Positions 51,376 to 60,277 of a DNA stretch of 64,000 bases are shown here, piece by piece. This DNA is from CAZXEU01 sp965207385 (GTDB lineage: Bacteria > Bacteroidota > Rhodothermia > Rhodothermales > Bin80). The DNA lies in the NCBI GenBank assembly GCA_965207385.1, contig CBDBLZ010000021.1, forward strand, positions 1,054,001 through 1,118,000, in the 5' to 3' direction. Both the position numbers and the translations under genes were made by a program. The notes below the pieces were generated by a model that saw nothing but the letters and a program-made list of their open reading frames with translations, did no database searches and was not told the origin of the DNA. Position 1 is the first letter of the stretch, and each line of letters opens with the position of its first letter.

Positions 51376-53970
51376 CTAGTCAATAGTGGAAGCCAACAGC
51401 GCGTTGAAGAGCAGCTTGTACGTCACTCTGGATTGTCCCCGAAACTGCGGTCGAAAGCCGAAAAGGACGACCCTGCCGCGACCCAGTCCCACTTGCAGCA
51501 TGGCCGCTGCGCCGCCAATGTGGCTCTCGGCCCCCAGAGCCCAGCCGCTCATGAGCAGATCTTCTTCCGGATAACGGGCAACGACTTCAACAGGCAGCGG
51601 AGGCGCGGGCAAGATCTGCATGGCGCCCCCCTCTCCCTTTGGAGACCTTCTCACGGTACTGAATGCCCGGCTCCGGACAAATGAAGCGGCCGTCTCCGGC
51701 TGCATGCCGAAGCCAAGGGGCGAGGAAGTGTCTACCTCGATGCGTACCAGCGAGCCCGGTATGAAAAACGAGCGCTCAGAAGTCCCCGCGACAACGTTCT
51801 CCACCGGCAGCCCGAACTGTTCAATAACGAAGTCGCTAGCAGCATCAAGGGCTACGACCATACCTCCTCCTTCCACGTAGGCCTTGAGCGCGAGAGCGCC
51901 CTCTACTCCCAGTCCGCCTGTGTACGGATCTGGCATCAACCCCGTCCCGTGTCCGCGCAGGATCGCAGACGGACTCTGGCTGGGCAGGATAATGGCATCA
52001 TACCCCGCGAGGTCACGGCTTTGGACATCGGCGTCGTGCAGCGTGTCAACGGCGAAAGTGTATGACTTGAGCAGCCAGCGCGTCCACCCTTCGTCCATGG
52101 AGCTGACCCATGACTTGTATAGGCCGACGCGCGGCTCCCTCAGGGCATGCCTCTCGGGATCGGCATCGGTGGCAATGAAGTCCGCTCCAGTTTCCCGCGC
52201 GGTTTCCTCGATAGCCCGCCGCCTTCCTCTAGCCATGAAAGTGCCGGGCTCCCATACCGTGGCGGAATCCGTTCTCAGCGTGTCGGCGAGCCAGTATACC
52301 TGCGCGCCGGCCTTGAGTAGCCTGAGTGCGGCCTCTGTATTGCGGTTGGGTCGGCGGGAAAAAAGGTAAAGCGGCCCACTTCCGACTACCGTGCCCGGAG
52401 CATGGCGCACGGGCGCGGTTACAGGCACGGTTGCGGCCTCGAAGGCTGAATCTGCACGCACCACATTTACGCCCATCTGCAGGGGGAGCGTCCAGCCTGC
52501 CAGGTCATACGGCGTTTCGGGAGGGCCATCCGGCGTACGGCGCCGGTCGGGGTAATCCTGCCGTTCGAGTAGATCTTCGACGTACGGCCGAAACGGCTGC
52601 GCAGTCTTGATGATGAAGGACCCGGCCGCGTAAGATTCTCCGGCCGCCTCGAAAGCCTCGGTTGCCCGCTCGATTTCGATCCCTCCGAGCCGGAGCAGGT
52701 TCACGAGGCTCAGATCCTCGCCCTTGTTCCACTGCGCGGCGGGTATCACGTAGGCAAAGTGCCCGTCACGGCGCTCGATGGCATCCCGCCCCATGGCGTA
52801 AATGTTGTAGAGCCACTGGCGCTTGCGGTCAGCCGCAAGCCTTAGCACAGCCAGCGAACCGGTGATCATATAGCGTACCGGGTCCCGGAAGTGCGATGGC
52901 CCGCCTTCCCAAGGATAAGGGTAGAAGATGTTGGTGCCGCTGGTTGGATGCCCGGCACCCCGCCTGCCGCCGACCGTCTGCGGAATGGAGTCGGGATCAA
53001 AGAATCGGGGAGAGGCAGTCGCGTGCCCTGTCTCCGTAAGGATTCCGATCATATTGTGGAAGTAGGGCACGGTGCGCATGCCGCCGTTCCACCACATGCT
53101 GTAGATGACGCCCGACACCACGCCCGGCATTTTTCGCATGGCGAACCGGTTCGCCATGGCTGTCCCAACCAGATTGACGCCCGTTGTGACGCCTGGATGG
53201 ATGCGCGGATTTACGGGATCGGCAAACGGCGGCAGGAAAATGCGTGTCCAGCTCGGGCTGGTCTGGTGATGGTTGTAGACAATCTGGGGATACCACTCGT
53301 TGTAGAGCACGTCCGTAACGGCCTGCGACTCGGGCATGTTGTTCATGAACCAGTCGCGGTTGTTGTCGTGGCCCACATAGTGGTGGTAGAGCCACGGCGG
53401 CTGCGTCGCCTCGTACGGCGTGTCCAGCGTGTGGGCGTACCATGATGCGATGATGTCGAGCCCGTCCGGATTCATCACGGGCATCAGCATCAGCACCACG
53501 TGCTCCCGGATGTGCCTCATCTCGGCCGACTCCTCTGTAGCGACGCGCCAGGCGAGAAGCGGCGTCATCTGAGCCCCGGCTACTTCAGTAGCATGCAGAC
53601 CTCCGTCAATCCAGACCACTGCCTTGCCTTCCTCAGCCAGGAGGACGGCCTCCTCGTCGCTTACGCGTGCACGCGCGAGCTTTTCACTGGCAGCCCGCCA
53701 CCGCTCGAGATCCCGCAGGTTTTCCTCACTGGAGATAAAGAGCAAGAGGAGCGGTCTTCCCAGCACCGAGGTACCGATCCGGCGAAGCGCTACCCGGTCG
53801 CTGGCCGCATCCAGCGCCTCGTAGTAGTCCACCATTTGCTGGTAGGTGGCCAGCTTGTAGTCGTCTCCCGGAGTGAAGGAAAAAACCTCGGAAGGATGCG
53901 GCACCTGCGCGACGGCCCATACGGCCGCAAGTGACGCAGTGCACAGTACGCAGATGGCGCGTCGAAGCAT
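51376..53970 (-). CDS. M14-family zinc carboxypeptidase, secreted
   Basis: This 864-residue protein has a signal peptide (RAICVLCTASLAAVWAVA). The M14 metallopeptidase domain has the zinc motif HATE (H126 and E129 in DGGLHATEVAG), the arginine in GHDNNRDWFMNN, the third zinc-ligand region VYNHHQTSP and the catalytic Glu region GILTETGHA. The C-terminal half (about residue 400 on) is a further extracellular region seen in large Bacteroidota M14 proteins. It should cut C-terminal residues from peptides outside the cytoplasm. Its stop overlaps the possible GTG start of the decayed regulator. Nearby sulfatase and oxidoreductase genes suggest a degradative role. Confidence 0.92.
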   Translation of the reverse strand: MLRRAICVLCTASLAAVWAVAQVPHPSEVFSFTPGDDYKLATYQQMVDYYEALDAASDRVALRRIGTSVLGRPLLLLFISSEENLRDLERWRAASEKLARARVSDEEAVLLAEEGKAVVWIDGGLHATEVAGAQMTPLLAWRVATEESAEMRHIREHVVLMLMPVMNPDGLDIIASWYAHTLDTPYEATQPPWLYHHYVGHDNNRDWFMNNMPESQAVTDVLYNEWYPQIVYNHHQTSPSWTRIFLPPFADPVNPRIHPGVTTGVNLVGTAMANRFAMRKMPGVVSGVIYSMWWNGGMRTVPYFHNMIGILTETGHATASPRFFDPDSIPQTVGGRRGAGHPTSGTNIFYPYPWEGGPSHFRDPVRYMITGSLAVLRLAADRKRQWLYNIYAMGRDAIERRDGHFAYVIPAAQWNKGEDLSLVNLLRLGGIEIERATEAFEAAGESYAAGSFIIKTAQPFRPYVEDLLERQDYPDRRRTPDGPPETPYDLAGWTLPLQMGVNVVRADSAFEAATVPVTAPVRHAPGTVVGSGPLYLFSRRPNRNTEAALRLLKAGAQVYWLADTLRTDSATVWEPGTFMARGRRRAIEETARETGADFIATDADPERHALREPRVGLYKSWVSSMDEGWTRWLLKSYTFAVDTLHDADVQSRDLAGYDAIILPSQSPSAILRGHGTGLMPDPYTGGLGVEGALALKAYVEGGGMVVALDAASDFVIEQFGLPVENVVAGTSERSFFIPGSLVRIEVDTSSPLGFGMQPETAASFVRSRAFSTVRRSPKGEGGAMQILPAPPLPVEVVARYPEEDLLMSGWALGAESHIGGAAAMLQVGLGRGRVVLFGFRPQFRGQSRVTYKLLFNALLASTID

Positions 53971-53988
53971 GATCAGGCGACCGGGTCG

Positions 53989-55524
53989 CTAGCCGGTCCG
54001 GATGGGAGCTCCATGCTCATTGGGTATGCACGGCCCCGTTGGCCGCTCGTCTTCGGGAACGGCATAGAGCTCGCGAAGGCGGTCCAGCTCCCGCTTCAAT
54101 TCCGCTTCCACTGCGGCATAGGCTTCCTGCCCATACACACTGTTCATCTCCGTCGGGTCACTGGCAAGGTCAAAGAGCTCCCATTCATCCCGGTTGTAGT
54201 AGTAGATGAGCTTGTGCCCCGCCGTGCGAACGCCGTAGTGGCGCTCCACGCAGTGATAGCCCGGGTATTCGTAATAGTGGTAGTAGTGGCTGGTGCGCCA
54301 GTCGCCTGGCGTTTCGCCAAGAAAAAGCGGTTTCAGGCTGCGTCCCTGCATGTCCGCGGGAACTTCGACGCCGGCCAGGTCCAGGAAAGTCGCCGCAAAG
54401 TCGAGGTTGGACACCATGGCGCCATTGACGGACCCAGGTTCCACCTGTCCCGGCCAGCGCACGAGCAGAGGCGTGACGAGGGATTCCTCGTACATCCACC
54501 GCTTGTCATACCAGCCATGTTCTCCGAGATACCAACCTTGGTCCGAGGAGTAGATGACGACGGTGTTGTCGGTGAGCCCCGAGGCATCCAGGTAGTCCAG
54601 CATGCGCCCCACGTTATCGTCTACGCCTGCGACCGTGCGCAGGTATTCCTTCACATAGCGCTGGTACTTCCACCGCGTAAGATCGTCACCTTCCAGGCTT
54701 GCGGCGTGGAAAGCTGCATTGCGGGGTCCGTAGACCGCTTCCCAGGCAGCCCTCTGCTCGTCGTTCATGCTGCCTGGTGCTTGCAGCTTGAGGTCTCTTA
54801 CGTCGAGGTGCCGCGCAATCGTCATGCCCTGTTCCGCTGCCGGAGATGCCCTGTTGCTGTAGTCGTCGAACAGGTTGGATGGCTCCGGAATATCCTCGTC
54901 GGCATACATCTCGAAATGGCCGGGTCCGGGATGCCAGCCGCGGTGCGGCGCCTTGTGCTGGTACATGAGCATGAACGGCTTCGACGGGTCCCGCCCCGCT
55001 TCCAGCCACTCCAGGGCAAGATCCGTGATGATGTCCGTGGTGTAGCCCTCAATGCGCACGGTATCGCCCGGTATGAGGAAGCGGGGGTTGTAATACGGTC
55101 CTTGCCCGATGAGCACCTGCCAGTGGTCAAACCCGGTGGGCTCGCTTTGCAGATGCCATTTTCCGATCATGCCCGTCTGGTAGCCAGCCTGCTGCAGCAA
55201 TTTCGGAAACGTCTGCTGCGCGCCGTCAAAGCGGTTGCCGTTGGTAAGTTGGCCGTTGATATGGCTGTGCTTCCCTGTCAGGATCACGGCGCGGCTTGGG
55301 GCACAAATGGAGTTTGTAACCAGGCACTGGTCAAAGCGCATTCCTTCCACAGCAATGCGGTCGAGATTGGGCGTCTCGTTCACCACGGACCCGTAGGCAC
55401 TCAAGGCCCGCGCGGTGTGATCGTCGGTAAAAATGAAAACTATATTGGGCCGGCTGGCTTCTTCTGCCGTTTGACAGCCAAAGGCCAGGAGACCTGCCAA
55501 AACAAGTAGCGCTGATTTCGTCAT
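53989..55524 (-). CDS. Sulfatase (type I, formylglycine) lipoprotein
   Basis: This 511-residue protein has a lipoprotein signal ending LLAFGC. The sulfatase fold starts RPNIVFIFTDDHTARALSAYG (metal Asp pair). The formylglycine motif CAPSRAVILTGK is complete (CxPSR...TG), unlike the other sulfatase in the window. GMIGKWHLQSEPTGFDHWQVLIGQGPYYNPRF, VIYSSDQGWYLGEHGWYDKRW and SNLDFAATFLDLAGVEVPADMQGRS are typical of sugar sulfatases acting on sulfated glycans. The ATG at 55524 is chosen because the long upstream extension would overlap ndk. It is divergent from ndk. Confidence 0.93.
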   Translation of the reverse strand: MTKSALLVLAGLLAFGCQTAEEASRPNIVFIFTDDHTARALSAYGSVVNETPNLDRIAVEGMRFDQCLVTNSICAPSRAVILTGKHSHINGQLTNGNRFDGAQQTFPKLLQQAGYQTGMIGKWHLQSEPTGFDHWQVLIGQGPYYNPRFLIPGDTVRIEGYTTDIITDLALEWLEAGRDPSKPFMLMYQHKAPHRGWHPGPGHFEMYADEDIPEPSNLFDDYSNRASPAAEQGMTIARHLDVRDLKLQAPGSMNDEQRAAWEAVYGPRNAAFHAASLEGDDLTRWKYQRYVKEYLRTVAGVDDNVGRMLDYLDASGLTDNTVVIYSSDQGWYLGEHGWYDKRWMYEESLVTPLLVRWPGQVEPGSVNGAMVSNLDFAATFLDLAGVEVPADMQGRSLKPLFLGETPGDWRTSHYYHYYEYPGYHCVERHYGVRTAGHKLIYYYNRDEWELFDLASDPTEMNSVYGQEAYAAVEAELKRELDRLRELYAVPEDERPTGPCIPNEHGAPIRTG

Positions 55525-55596
55525 GGATTTGCAGGAATCGTGAGCAAACGCCGTAAACCTACGCAATTTCGATCTAACCGGGATGAGCGTGTGCCG

Positions 55597-55603
55597 TATC
55601 TTG
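55597..55603 (+). promoter_or_regulatory. Candidate Bacteroidota-type -7 element before ndk
   Basis: TATCTTG occurs 24 nt upstream of the ndk GTG start. It resembles the TAnnTTTG -7 element, and the same heptamer lies at the same distance before apaG. A matching -33 box is not clear. It supports the short GTG start of ndk, since the longer reading frame would span it. Confidence 0.3.
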
Positions 55604-55626
55604 GCGCCCAAAAAAGAGCAGTCGCC

Positions 55627-56052
55627 GTGGAATACACTCTTGCCATTCTCAAACCGGACTGCGTTCGCAAGAACCTGGTCGGGGAAGTCATCCGCCGCAT
55701 GGAAGCGGGCGGATTCCGTGTTCGTGCCATGAAGATGATGCGCCTCTCGCGAAAGGAGGCGGAAGCCTTTTATGCGGTCCACGCACAGCGTCCGTTTTTC
55801 GGTGAGCTGACGAGGTTTATGTCGAGCGGTCCGTGCGTTCCCATGGTATTGGAGCGGGAAGACGCTGTCAGCGCCTTCCGGCAGCTCATAGGTGCCACCG
55901 ATCCGAAAGAGGCACTGCCCGGAACCATTAGGCGGGACCTCGCATCTTCTAGGGGTGAGAATATCGTTCATGGCTCCGACTCTGTGGAAAACGCCCGTAA
56001 GGAAGTGGCCTACTTTTTTTCGGATCGCAGTCTAGTGGCCTTATCCTCCTGA
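55627..56052 (+). CDS. ndk: Nucleoside diphosphate kinase
   Basis: NDK transfers the gamma-phosphate of ATP to nucleoside diphosphates through a phospho-histidine. The 141-residue protein from the GTG at 55627 begins EYTLAILKPDCVRKNLVGEV, with RPFFGELTRFMSSGP, EREDAV, GATDPKEALPGTIR and the active-site NIVHGSDSVENA (His115). This start gives the usual family length, while a frame open to 55540 would add a non-conserved extension. It is divergent from the sulfatase and is followed by the NamZ-like gene 12 nt downstream. Confidence 0.95.
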   Translation: MEYTLAILKPDCVRKNLVGEVIRRMEAGGFRVRAMKMMRLSRKEAEAFYAVHAQRPFFGELTRFMSSGPCVPMVLEREDAVSAFRQLIGATDPKEALPGTIRRDLASSRGENIVHGSDSVENARKEVAYFFSDRSLVALSS

Positions 56053-56064
56053 TTGGGCGCCCCC

Positions 56065-57276
56065 ATGATCCAGCTACTGTTTGCGCTAACGTGCTGCCAT
56101 CCCGTTCAGGATGTCAAGACGGGTGCACAGGTTCTGGCAGAGAGCGGATTCGAGCTGTTGCGAGATCAGCGTATCGGGCTGGTTGTCAATCACACGGCCC
56201 GGGTTGGCGACCGCCACGTGATAAGTCTGGTGCATGAAGCGCCGGATATTGAAGTGGGAGCGATATTCGGTCCGGAACACGGACTGCGGGGTACGGAAGA
56301 GGCGGGAGACGGCGTCTCCGACGGCGTCGACCTGGAGACCGGCGCCCCTGTCTTCAGCCTGTACGGGCGCGTCAACAAGCCAACGCCCGCAATGCTGGAG
56401 GGCATCGACGCACTGGTATTCGATATCCAGGACATTGGCGCCCGGTTCTACACGTACATTTCCACGATGGGCCTCGCCATGCAGGCGGCGGCAGAGGCCG
56501 GCATACCGTTCGTTGTGCTGGACCGCCCGAATCCGCTCGGGGGCGAGTACGTTTCCGGCTTTGTGCTTGAGCCGGAGCACGCCTCCTTCGTAGGCCGTTA
56601 TCCCATTCCCGTGGTGCACGGAATGACGGCTGGCGAGCTGGCGCTCATGGTACGCGGCGAAGCCATGCTTCCCGGGCTGGAAGACCTGGACCTTACGGTG
56701 ATACCGGCAGAGGGGTGGCTGCGCGGCATGCAGTGGCCCGATACCGGGCTGCCTTGGGTCGCGACCAGCCCCAACATTCCGACGTTCGAGACAGCGCTGG
56801 TTTATCCCGGCACCTGCTTTTTTGAGGCTACAGCCGCGAGCGAGGGACGCGGCACGACCTCGCCCTTCTTGCTGTTGGGTGCTCCCTGGGCGGACGGCTC
56901 GCTTCTTGCGGAAGAGTTGAATGGCCGTGCGCTGCCAGGCGTGCGATTTGAGGCTGTGGAGTTTACCCCCAGGCCCGTTTCGGGTATGGACACGAGCCCC
57001 AAGCTGAGCAATCGGCAGCTAGGCGGGATCCACCTGCGCATTACGGATCGCCGCGCCTACCTGCCGCTGGAGACGGGCATGTACATCCTGTCGGCCTTCT
57101 ACCGCATGGGTGAAGAGGCGCTGATCTCCCGTCCGGCCTGGCTCACCAGGCTCGCCGGTACGGAGCGGCTGGGAGAATTGCTTCTGGCGGGAGATACCCC
57201 GGATACCATTATTCGTGCATGGGAGCACGACGTGGACGCATTCCGGGAGCTTCGAGCGCCGTATCTGCTCTACTGA
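56065..57276 (+). CDS. DUF1343 protein, exo-beta-N-acetylmuramidase NamZ-like
   Basis: This 403-residue protein has a short hydrophobic N-terminus (IQLLFALTCC) that may be a signal. The DUF1343 domain shows GLVVNHTARVGDRHVI, IFGPEHGLRGTEEAGDGV, LVFDIQDIGARFYTYISTMGLAMQAAAEAG, VLDRPNPLGG, IPVVHGMTAGELA and TSPNIPTFETALVYPGTCFFEAT. The characterised Bacteroidota member NamZ releases N-acetylmuramic acid from peptidoglycan fragments, so recycling of cell-wall sugars is a reasonable role. The ATG at 56065 is chosen over a TTG at 56053. It overlaps the convergent small membrane gene by 7 nt. Confidence 0.9.
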   Translation: MIQLLFALTCCHPVQDVKTGAQVLAESGFELLRDQRIGLVVNHTARVGDRHVISLVHEAPDIEVGAIFGPEHGLRGTEEAGDGVSDGVDLETGAPVFSLYGRVNKPTPAMLEGIDALVFDIQDIGARFYTYISTMGLAMQAAAEAGIPFVVLDRPNPLGGEYVSGFVLEPEHASFVGRYPIPVVHGMTAGELALMVRGEAMLPGLEDLDLTVIPAEGWLRGMQWPDTGLPWVATSPNIPTFETALVYPGTCFFEATAASEGRGTTSPFLLLGAPWADGSLLAEELNGRALPGVRFEAVEFTPRPVSGMDTSPKLSNRQLGGIHLRITDRRAYLPLETGMYILSAFYRMGEEALISRPAWLTRLAGTERLGELLLAGDTPDTIIRAWEHDVDAFRELRAPYLLY

Positions 57277-57548
57277 ACATCGTCTGCCTTGGCTCCGGGC
57301 CGCCACAATATGGCGTAGATGATTTCCAGATATCCCGCCAGAATGAGCAGCGGCGCGATATACAGCGAGATAATGCCGTCGACCTCATTTTCGATTCGCA
57401 TGGCCGCATACCCCACTACGATGGCCAGGATGCCAAGCACCAACAGGGCATAATTGTGCTGCGTAAACAGCATGGTAGCCTGGGCTCGCCGCCTGCGGCG
57501 GTGGCGACCCGGTGTGCTCCGCTTTCGTTTCCTGCGTGGTGTAGCCAT
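57270..57548 (-). CDS. DUF3098-like small membrane protein
   Basis: This 92-residue protein has a strongly basic N-terminus (RRKRKRSTPGRHRRRRR) followed by two hydrophobic helices, YALLVLGILAIVVGYAAM and ISLYIAPLLILAGYLEIIYAILW. The helices and their spacing resemble the DUF3098 family of Bacteroidota, except for the Arg-rich tail, which could contact DNA or phospholipid. The ATG at 57548 is used; a GTG three codons earlier is possible. It is convergent with the NamZ-like gene (7-nt overlap) and divergent from mreD. Confidence 0.72.
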   Translation of the reverse strand: MATPRRKRKRSTPGRHRRRRRAQATMLFTQHNYALLVLGILAIVVGYAAMRIENEVDGIISLYIAPLLILAGYLEIIYAILWRPGAKADDVQ

Positions 57549-57617
57549 AAGGGTCACTGGCAGCGACAGCCGCTACACCAGGGCAGCCGTTCGGTTCCAC
57601 GACTCTGATCGCCGTCC

Positions 57618-58088
57618 ATGAATGCGCTTCGCCTTGCATTCCTAGGTATTGCCGTTGTTCTGCTGCAGTGGCTGTTCTTCGGCCGCCTCCTCATGTGGGG
57701 TGCCTATCCCGACGTAGTGCTGATCTACGTGGTTTGGATGGGCATTCGCTTCGGCAGGGTCAGCGGATTGATGGCCGGGTCCGCATCGGGGCTCCTGATG
57801 GATGCCATTTACGGCACCTGGGGCGTACACATGTTTGTCAAGTCGCTGATCGGGTTTGTGATCGGACTCTTTGCGCCCGGAGAGCGGGTTGCCGTGCTGT
57901 TTTCGACGCGCCGCGCCTTTGTCGGCATACTTGTGACCGCGCTGATACACAACGGTTTGCTGGTGATTTTCATTGTACTCGAGTCCGGCACGCGCACCCT
58001 GTCCCTGCTGACGGTACAGCTCCTGGGATCAGCCCTCTATACCGGGTTCGTAGGTGCGCTCGCCGTACTCTACGCCACGCGCAGATAG
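57618..58088 (+). CDS. mreD: Rod shape-determining protein MreD
   Basis: This 156-residue membrane protein has about five hydrophobic segments and the MreD pattern: LRLAFLGIAVVLLQWLFFGRL, WGAYPDVVLIYVVWMGIRFGRVSGLMAGSASGLLMDAIYGTWGVHMFVKSLIGFVIG and the C-terminal LTVQLLGSALYTGFVGALAVLYATR. MreD works with MreB/MreC in the elongasome. No other mre gene, RodA or PBP gene is next to it, so it is detached from the usual mreBCD operon. The assignment rests on overall pattern, as the family diverges strongly. Confidence 0.8.
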   Translation: MNALRLAFLGIAVVLLQWLFFGRLLMWGAYPDVVLIYVVWMGIRFGRVSGLMAGSASGLLMDAIYGTWGVHMFVKSLIGFVIGLFAPGERVAVLFSTRRAFVGILVTALIHNGLLVIFIVLESGTRTLSLLTVQLLGSALYTGFVGALAVLYATRR

Positions 58089-58120
58089 AGCACCCGAACA
58101 ACTGTAATGCGGTGGAGTAG

Positions 58121-58999
58121 ATGCCGCTCCATACCCCAAACGAGCTTTCTCTTATGCAATCATATGCCAACGACCGTGTGCTGGTAAGTACAGATTGGGT
58201 AGCTGCACGCCTTGACGGGACCGATTCCATCCGTCTGGTGGAATCAAACGAGGACGTACTGCTCTACAGCACCGGGCACATTCCGGGGGCCGTCCATATC
58301 GACTGGGTCAATGATCTCAATGACCAGCTCGTACGGGACTACGTCGGGCATACCAGGTTTGCGGAGCTGTGCGCGGAAAAAGGAATCAGCAATGATACGA
58401 CCGTCGTCTTCTACGGCGACAAGAGCAACTGGTGGGCCTGTTATGCCTTCTGGGTCTTCAAGCTCTACGGCCATGCGGACTGCCGCATCATGAACGGCGG
58501 GCGCAGCAAATGGGTGGCTGAAGGCCGCTCCATGACCAAGGACGTGGTGGCTTATCCGCCGACTACGTACGAAGCGCGGCCCCAGGACCGTTCTGTCCGT
58601 GCCTTCAGGGATGAGGTGCTTGCACATCAGCAGGCTGGCTTGCCCCTGGTGGATGTACGCTCGCCTGCCGAATTCAATGGTACGCTGCTTCACATGCCGG
58701 CGTATCCCCAGGAGGGCGCACTGCGGGGAGGTCATATTCCCGGCGCAAGCAACATACCCTGGAGTCGGGCTGTCCGGGAAGATGCCACGTTCAAGAGCCG
58801 CGAGGAACTGGAGGGTATCTATCTTGAGGAGCAGGGACTTGCAAAGGACGCCGATACTATCGCGTACTGCCGGATTGGCGAGCGCAGCAGCCACTCGTGG
58901 TTTGTTCTAACCTACCTCCTGGGGTTCACCAACGTGCGTAATTACGATGGGTCGTGGACCGAGTGGGGCAATCTGGTTGGTGTGCCCATCGAGAAGTAA
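58121..58999 (+). CDS. Two-domain sulfurtransferase (thiosulfate / 3-mercaptopyruvate type)
   Basis: This 292-residue protein has two rhodanese domains. The N-terminal one (about residues 20-135; LVSTDWVAARLDG, GHIPGAVHIDW, VFYGDKSNWWACYAFWVFKLYG) lacks an active-site Cys loop, as is normal. The C-terminal one holds C250 in CRIGERSSHSWFVL, the thiosulfate sulfurtransferase loop. GGAG 5-6 nt before the ATG supports the start. The stop codon overlaps the sufE ATG (TAATG), so sulfur carried as persulfide may be passed to SufE or be part of the same sulfur-mobilising unit. Confidence 0.93.
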   Translation: MPLHTPNELSLMQSYANDRVLVSTDWVAARLDGTDSIRLVESNEDVLLYSTGHIPGAVHIDWVNDLNDQLVRDYVGHTRFAELCAEKGISNDTTVVFYGDKSNWWACYAFWVFKLYGHADCRIMNGGRSKWVAEGRSMTKDVVAYPPTTYEARPQDRSVRAFRDEVLAHQQAGLPLVDVRSPAEFNGTLLHMPAYPQEGALRGGHIPGASNIPWSRAVREDATFKSREELEGIYLEEQGLAKDADTIAYCRIGERSSHSWFVLTYLLGFTNVRNYDGSWTEWGNLVGVPIEK

Positions 59000-59415
59000 T
59001 GACGCGCCTTGAGGCCATTGCGGCGGAGCTTCAATCGGTGGATGATGCCACCCGCCTGGAGCTGCTGCTGGATTACGCGAATGCGCTGCCTCCGCTTCCA
59101 GAGGCATACCATGCCCTCCGCGATGCCGGCGTAGCGATGGTGCATGAATGCCAGTCACCCGTATTCCTCCTGGTGGAAGTGGCGGACGATGTAGTTCGCC
59201 TGCGCGCAGACGTACCTCGGGAAGCGCCAACCGCCCGGAGTTTCGTTACGCTGCTCGTACGGTCCTTTGACGGAGAGACGCCGGCGGCTGTGCTCGCGGC
59301 GCCCGACGACATCCTTCGGCTTTTCTGCCTCACGCACATACTGGGGATGCAGCGTACGCGCGGTCTGCGGGCCATATACCAGCGAATCAAGCAGGAGGTG
59401 GCGCGCCAGCAGTAA
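58999..59415 (+). CDS. sufE: SufE-like sulfur acceptor protein
   Basis: SufE accepts persulfide sulfur from the cysteine desulfurase SufS for Fe-S assembly. The 138-residue protein begins TRLEAIAAELQSVDDATRLELLLDYANALPPLP and has the conserved cysteine at position 51 (VHECQSPVFLLVE), with RLFCLTHILGMQRTRGLRAIYQRI at the end. It starts inside the stop of the sulfurtransferase gene. SufS is not in the window. Its 3' end overlaps the convergent nucleoside hydrolase by 29 nt. Confidence 0.92.
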   Translation: MTRLEAIAAELQSVDDATRLELLLDYANALPPLPEAYHALRDAGVAMVHECQSPVFLLVEVADDVVRLRADVPREAPTARSFVTLLVRSFDGETPAAVLAAPDDILRLFCLTHILGMQRTRGLRAIYQRIKQEVARQQ

Positions 59416-60277
59416 CTGTTCCCGCAAAAATCGCTTCGAACCGGTTGGGATCCGCGTCATAGGCTACACGCACGGGCGCGCCTGTCGTGCGCCTCGCAAT
59501 TCCGCCGCGTACGCGTACCCCGTGGTGCCGGACCTTGACCACCTCCGGGTGGGTGAGCACTACGGCCGCCAGCGGATCCCATGCATGAACCTCATGCCCA
59601 AGGCGCCGGATCAGGCTCGATATGAAGCCGGCCAGCGGCCTGTTTGCCGCCTGCTCTATGCGCCGCGCCAGCGATTCTGAAAGGAGTACCCGCTGCGCCG
59701 CATCGAGTGTGATGAGCGTCATGGGGACTCCAAGCGAGCAGACGCGGTTCGCAGCGGCAGTGTCTGCAAAGAAATTCCACTCGCCTCCGGTCTCGCCGGA
59801 AACGTTGCCCGGATGCTCGAATGCGCCCCCCATTGCCACGATATCGTGCAGGGCAGGCCCGCTGCCGGCGAGGGCCAGGTTCGTGAGCGCACCCAGGGTC
59901 AGAATGCGCACTGGACGGGAGCCATGCCCGAGGCGCATTTGCAGGAAAGAGACGGCATCCAGGTTCTTTGGCCTTCCCCGGATTTCAGGCAGGAGGCCCT
60001 CCGGCAGGGAGCCCGCCCGCTCGCGCCACGCTTTCGGAAAGGTCCTGCCGCCCGGGAAAGGATTTTGCTCGCCGACATAGACGGGCGTGGATGCCTGGTC
60101 GGCCATTGCCAGTAGCCGGAGCACATTTCGGGCTCCGCGCCCGCCGCAGGCGACGCCGTAGCCGATGGTGACGGCTTCGACGACTACGTCGGCGCGGGAG
60201 AGCAGGTACGCTATGGCGATCAGATCGTCTGGTCCGGCGTCCGTGTCCACGATGACGTTGTGAACGCTATGCGTCAT
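59387..60277 (-). CDS. Nucleoside hydrolase (IunH family)
   Basis: This 296-residue protein cleaves N-ribosidic bonds of nucleosides. The Ca-binding signature is VDTDAGPDDLIAI (Asp-rich, residues 10-22). TIGYGVACGGRGARNVLRLLAMA, GALTNLALAG, VAMGGAFEHPGNVSGETGGEWNFFADTAAANRV and the C-terminal HAWDPLAAVVLTHPE (catalytic His/Asp) complete the fold. It starts inside the end of gnd (11-nt overlap), so ribose from salvage could be fed to pentose phosphate enzymes. Confidence 0.92.
   Translation of the reverse strand: MTHSVHNVIVDTDAGPDDLIAIAYLLSRADVVVEAVTIGYGVACGGRGARNVLRLLAMADQASTPVYVGEQNPFPGGRTFPKAWRERAGSLPEGLLPEIRGRPKNLDAVSFLQMRLGHGSRPVRILTLGALTNLALAGSGPALHDIVAMGGAFEHPGNVSGETGGEWNFFADTAAANRVCSLGVPMTLITLDAAQRVLLSESLARRIEQAANRPLAGFISSLIRRLGHEVHAWDPLAAVVLTHPEVVKVRHHGVRVRGGIARRTTGAPVRVAYDADPNRFEAIFAGTVTAGAPPPA

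Noticed and set aside
54013..55509. 498-codon plus-strand frame
   Set aside because: It is fully antisense to the second sulfatase, which has all its motifs.
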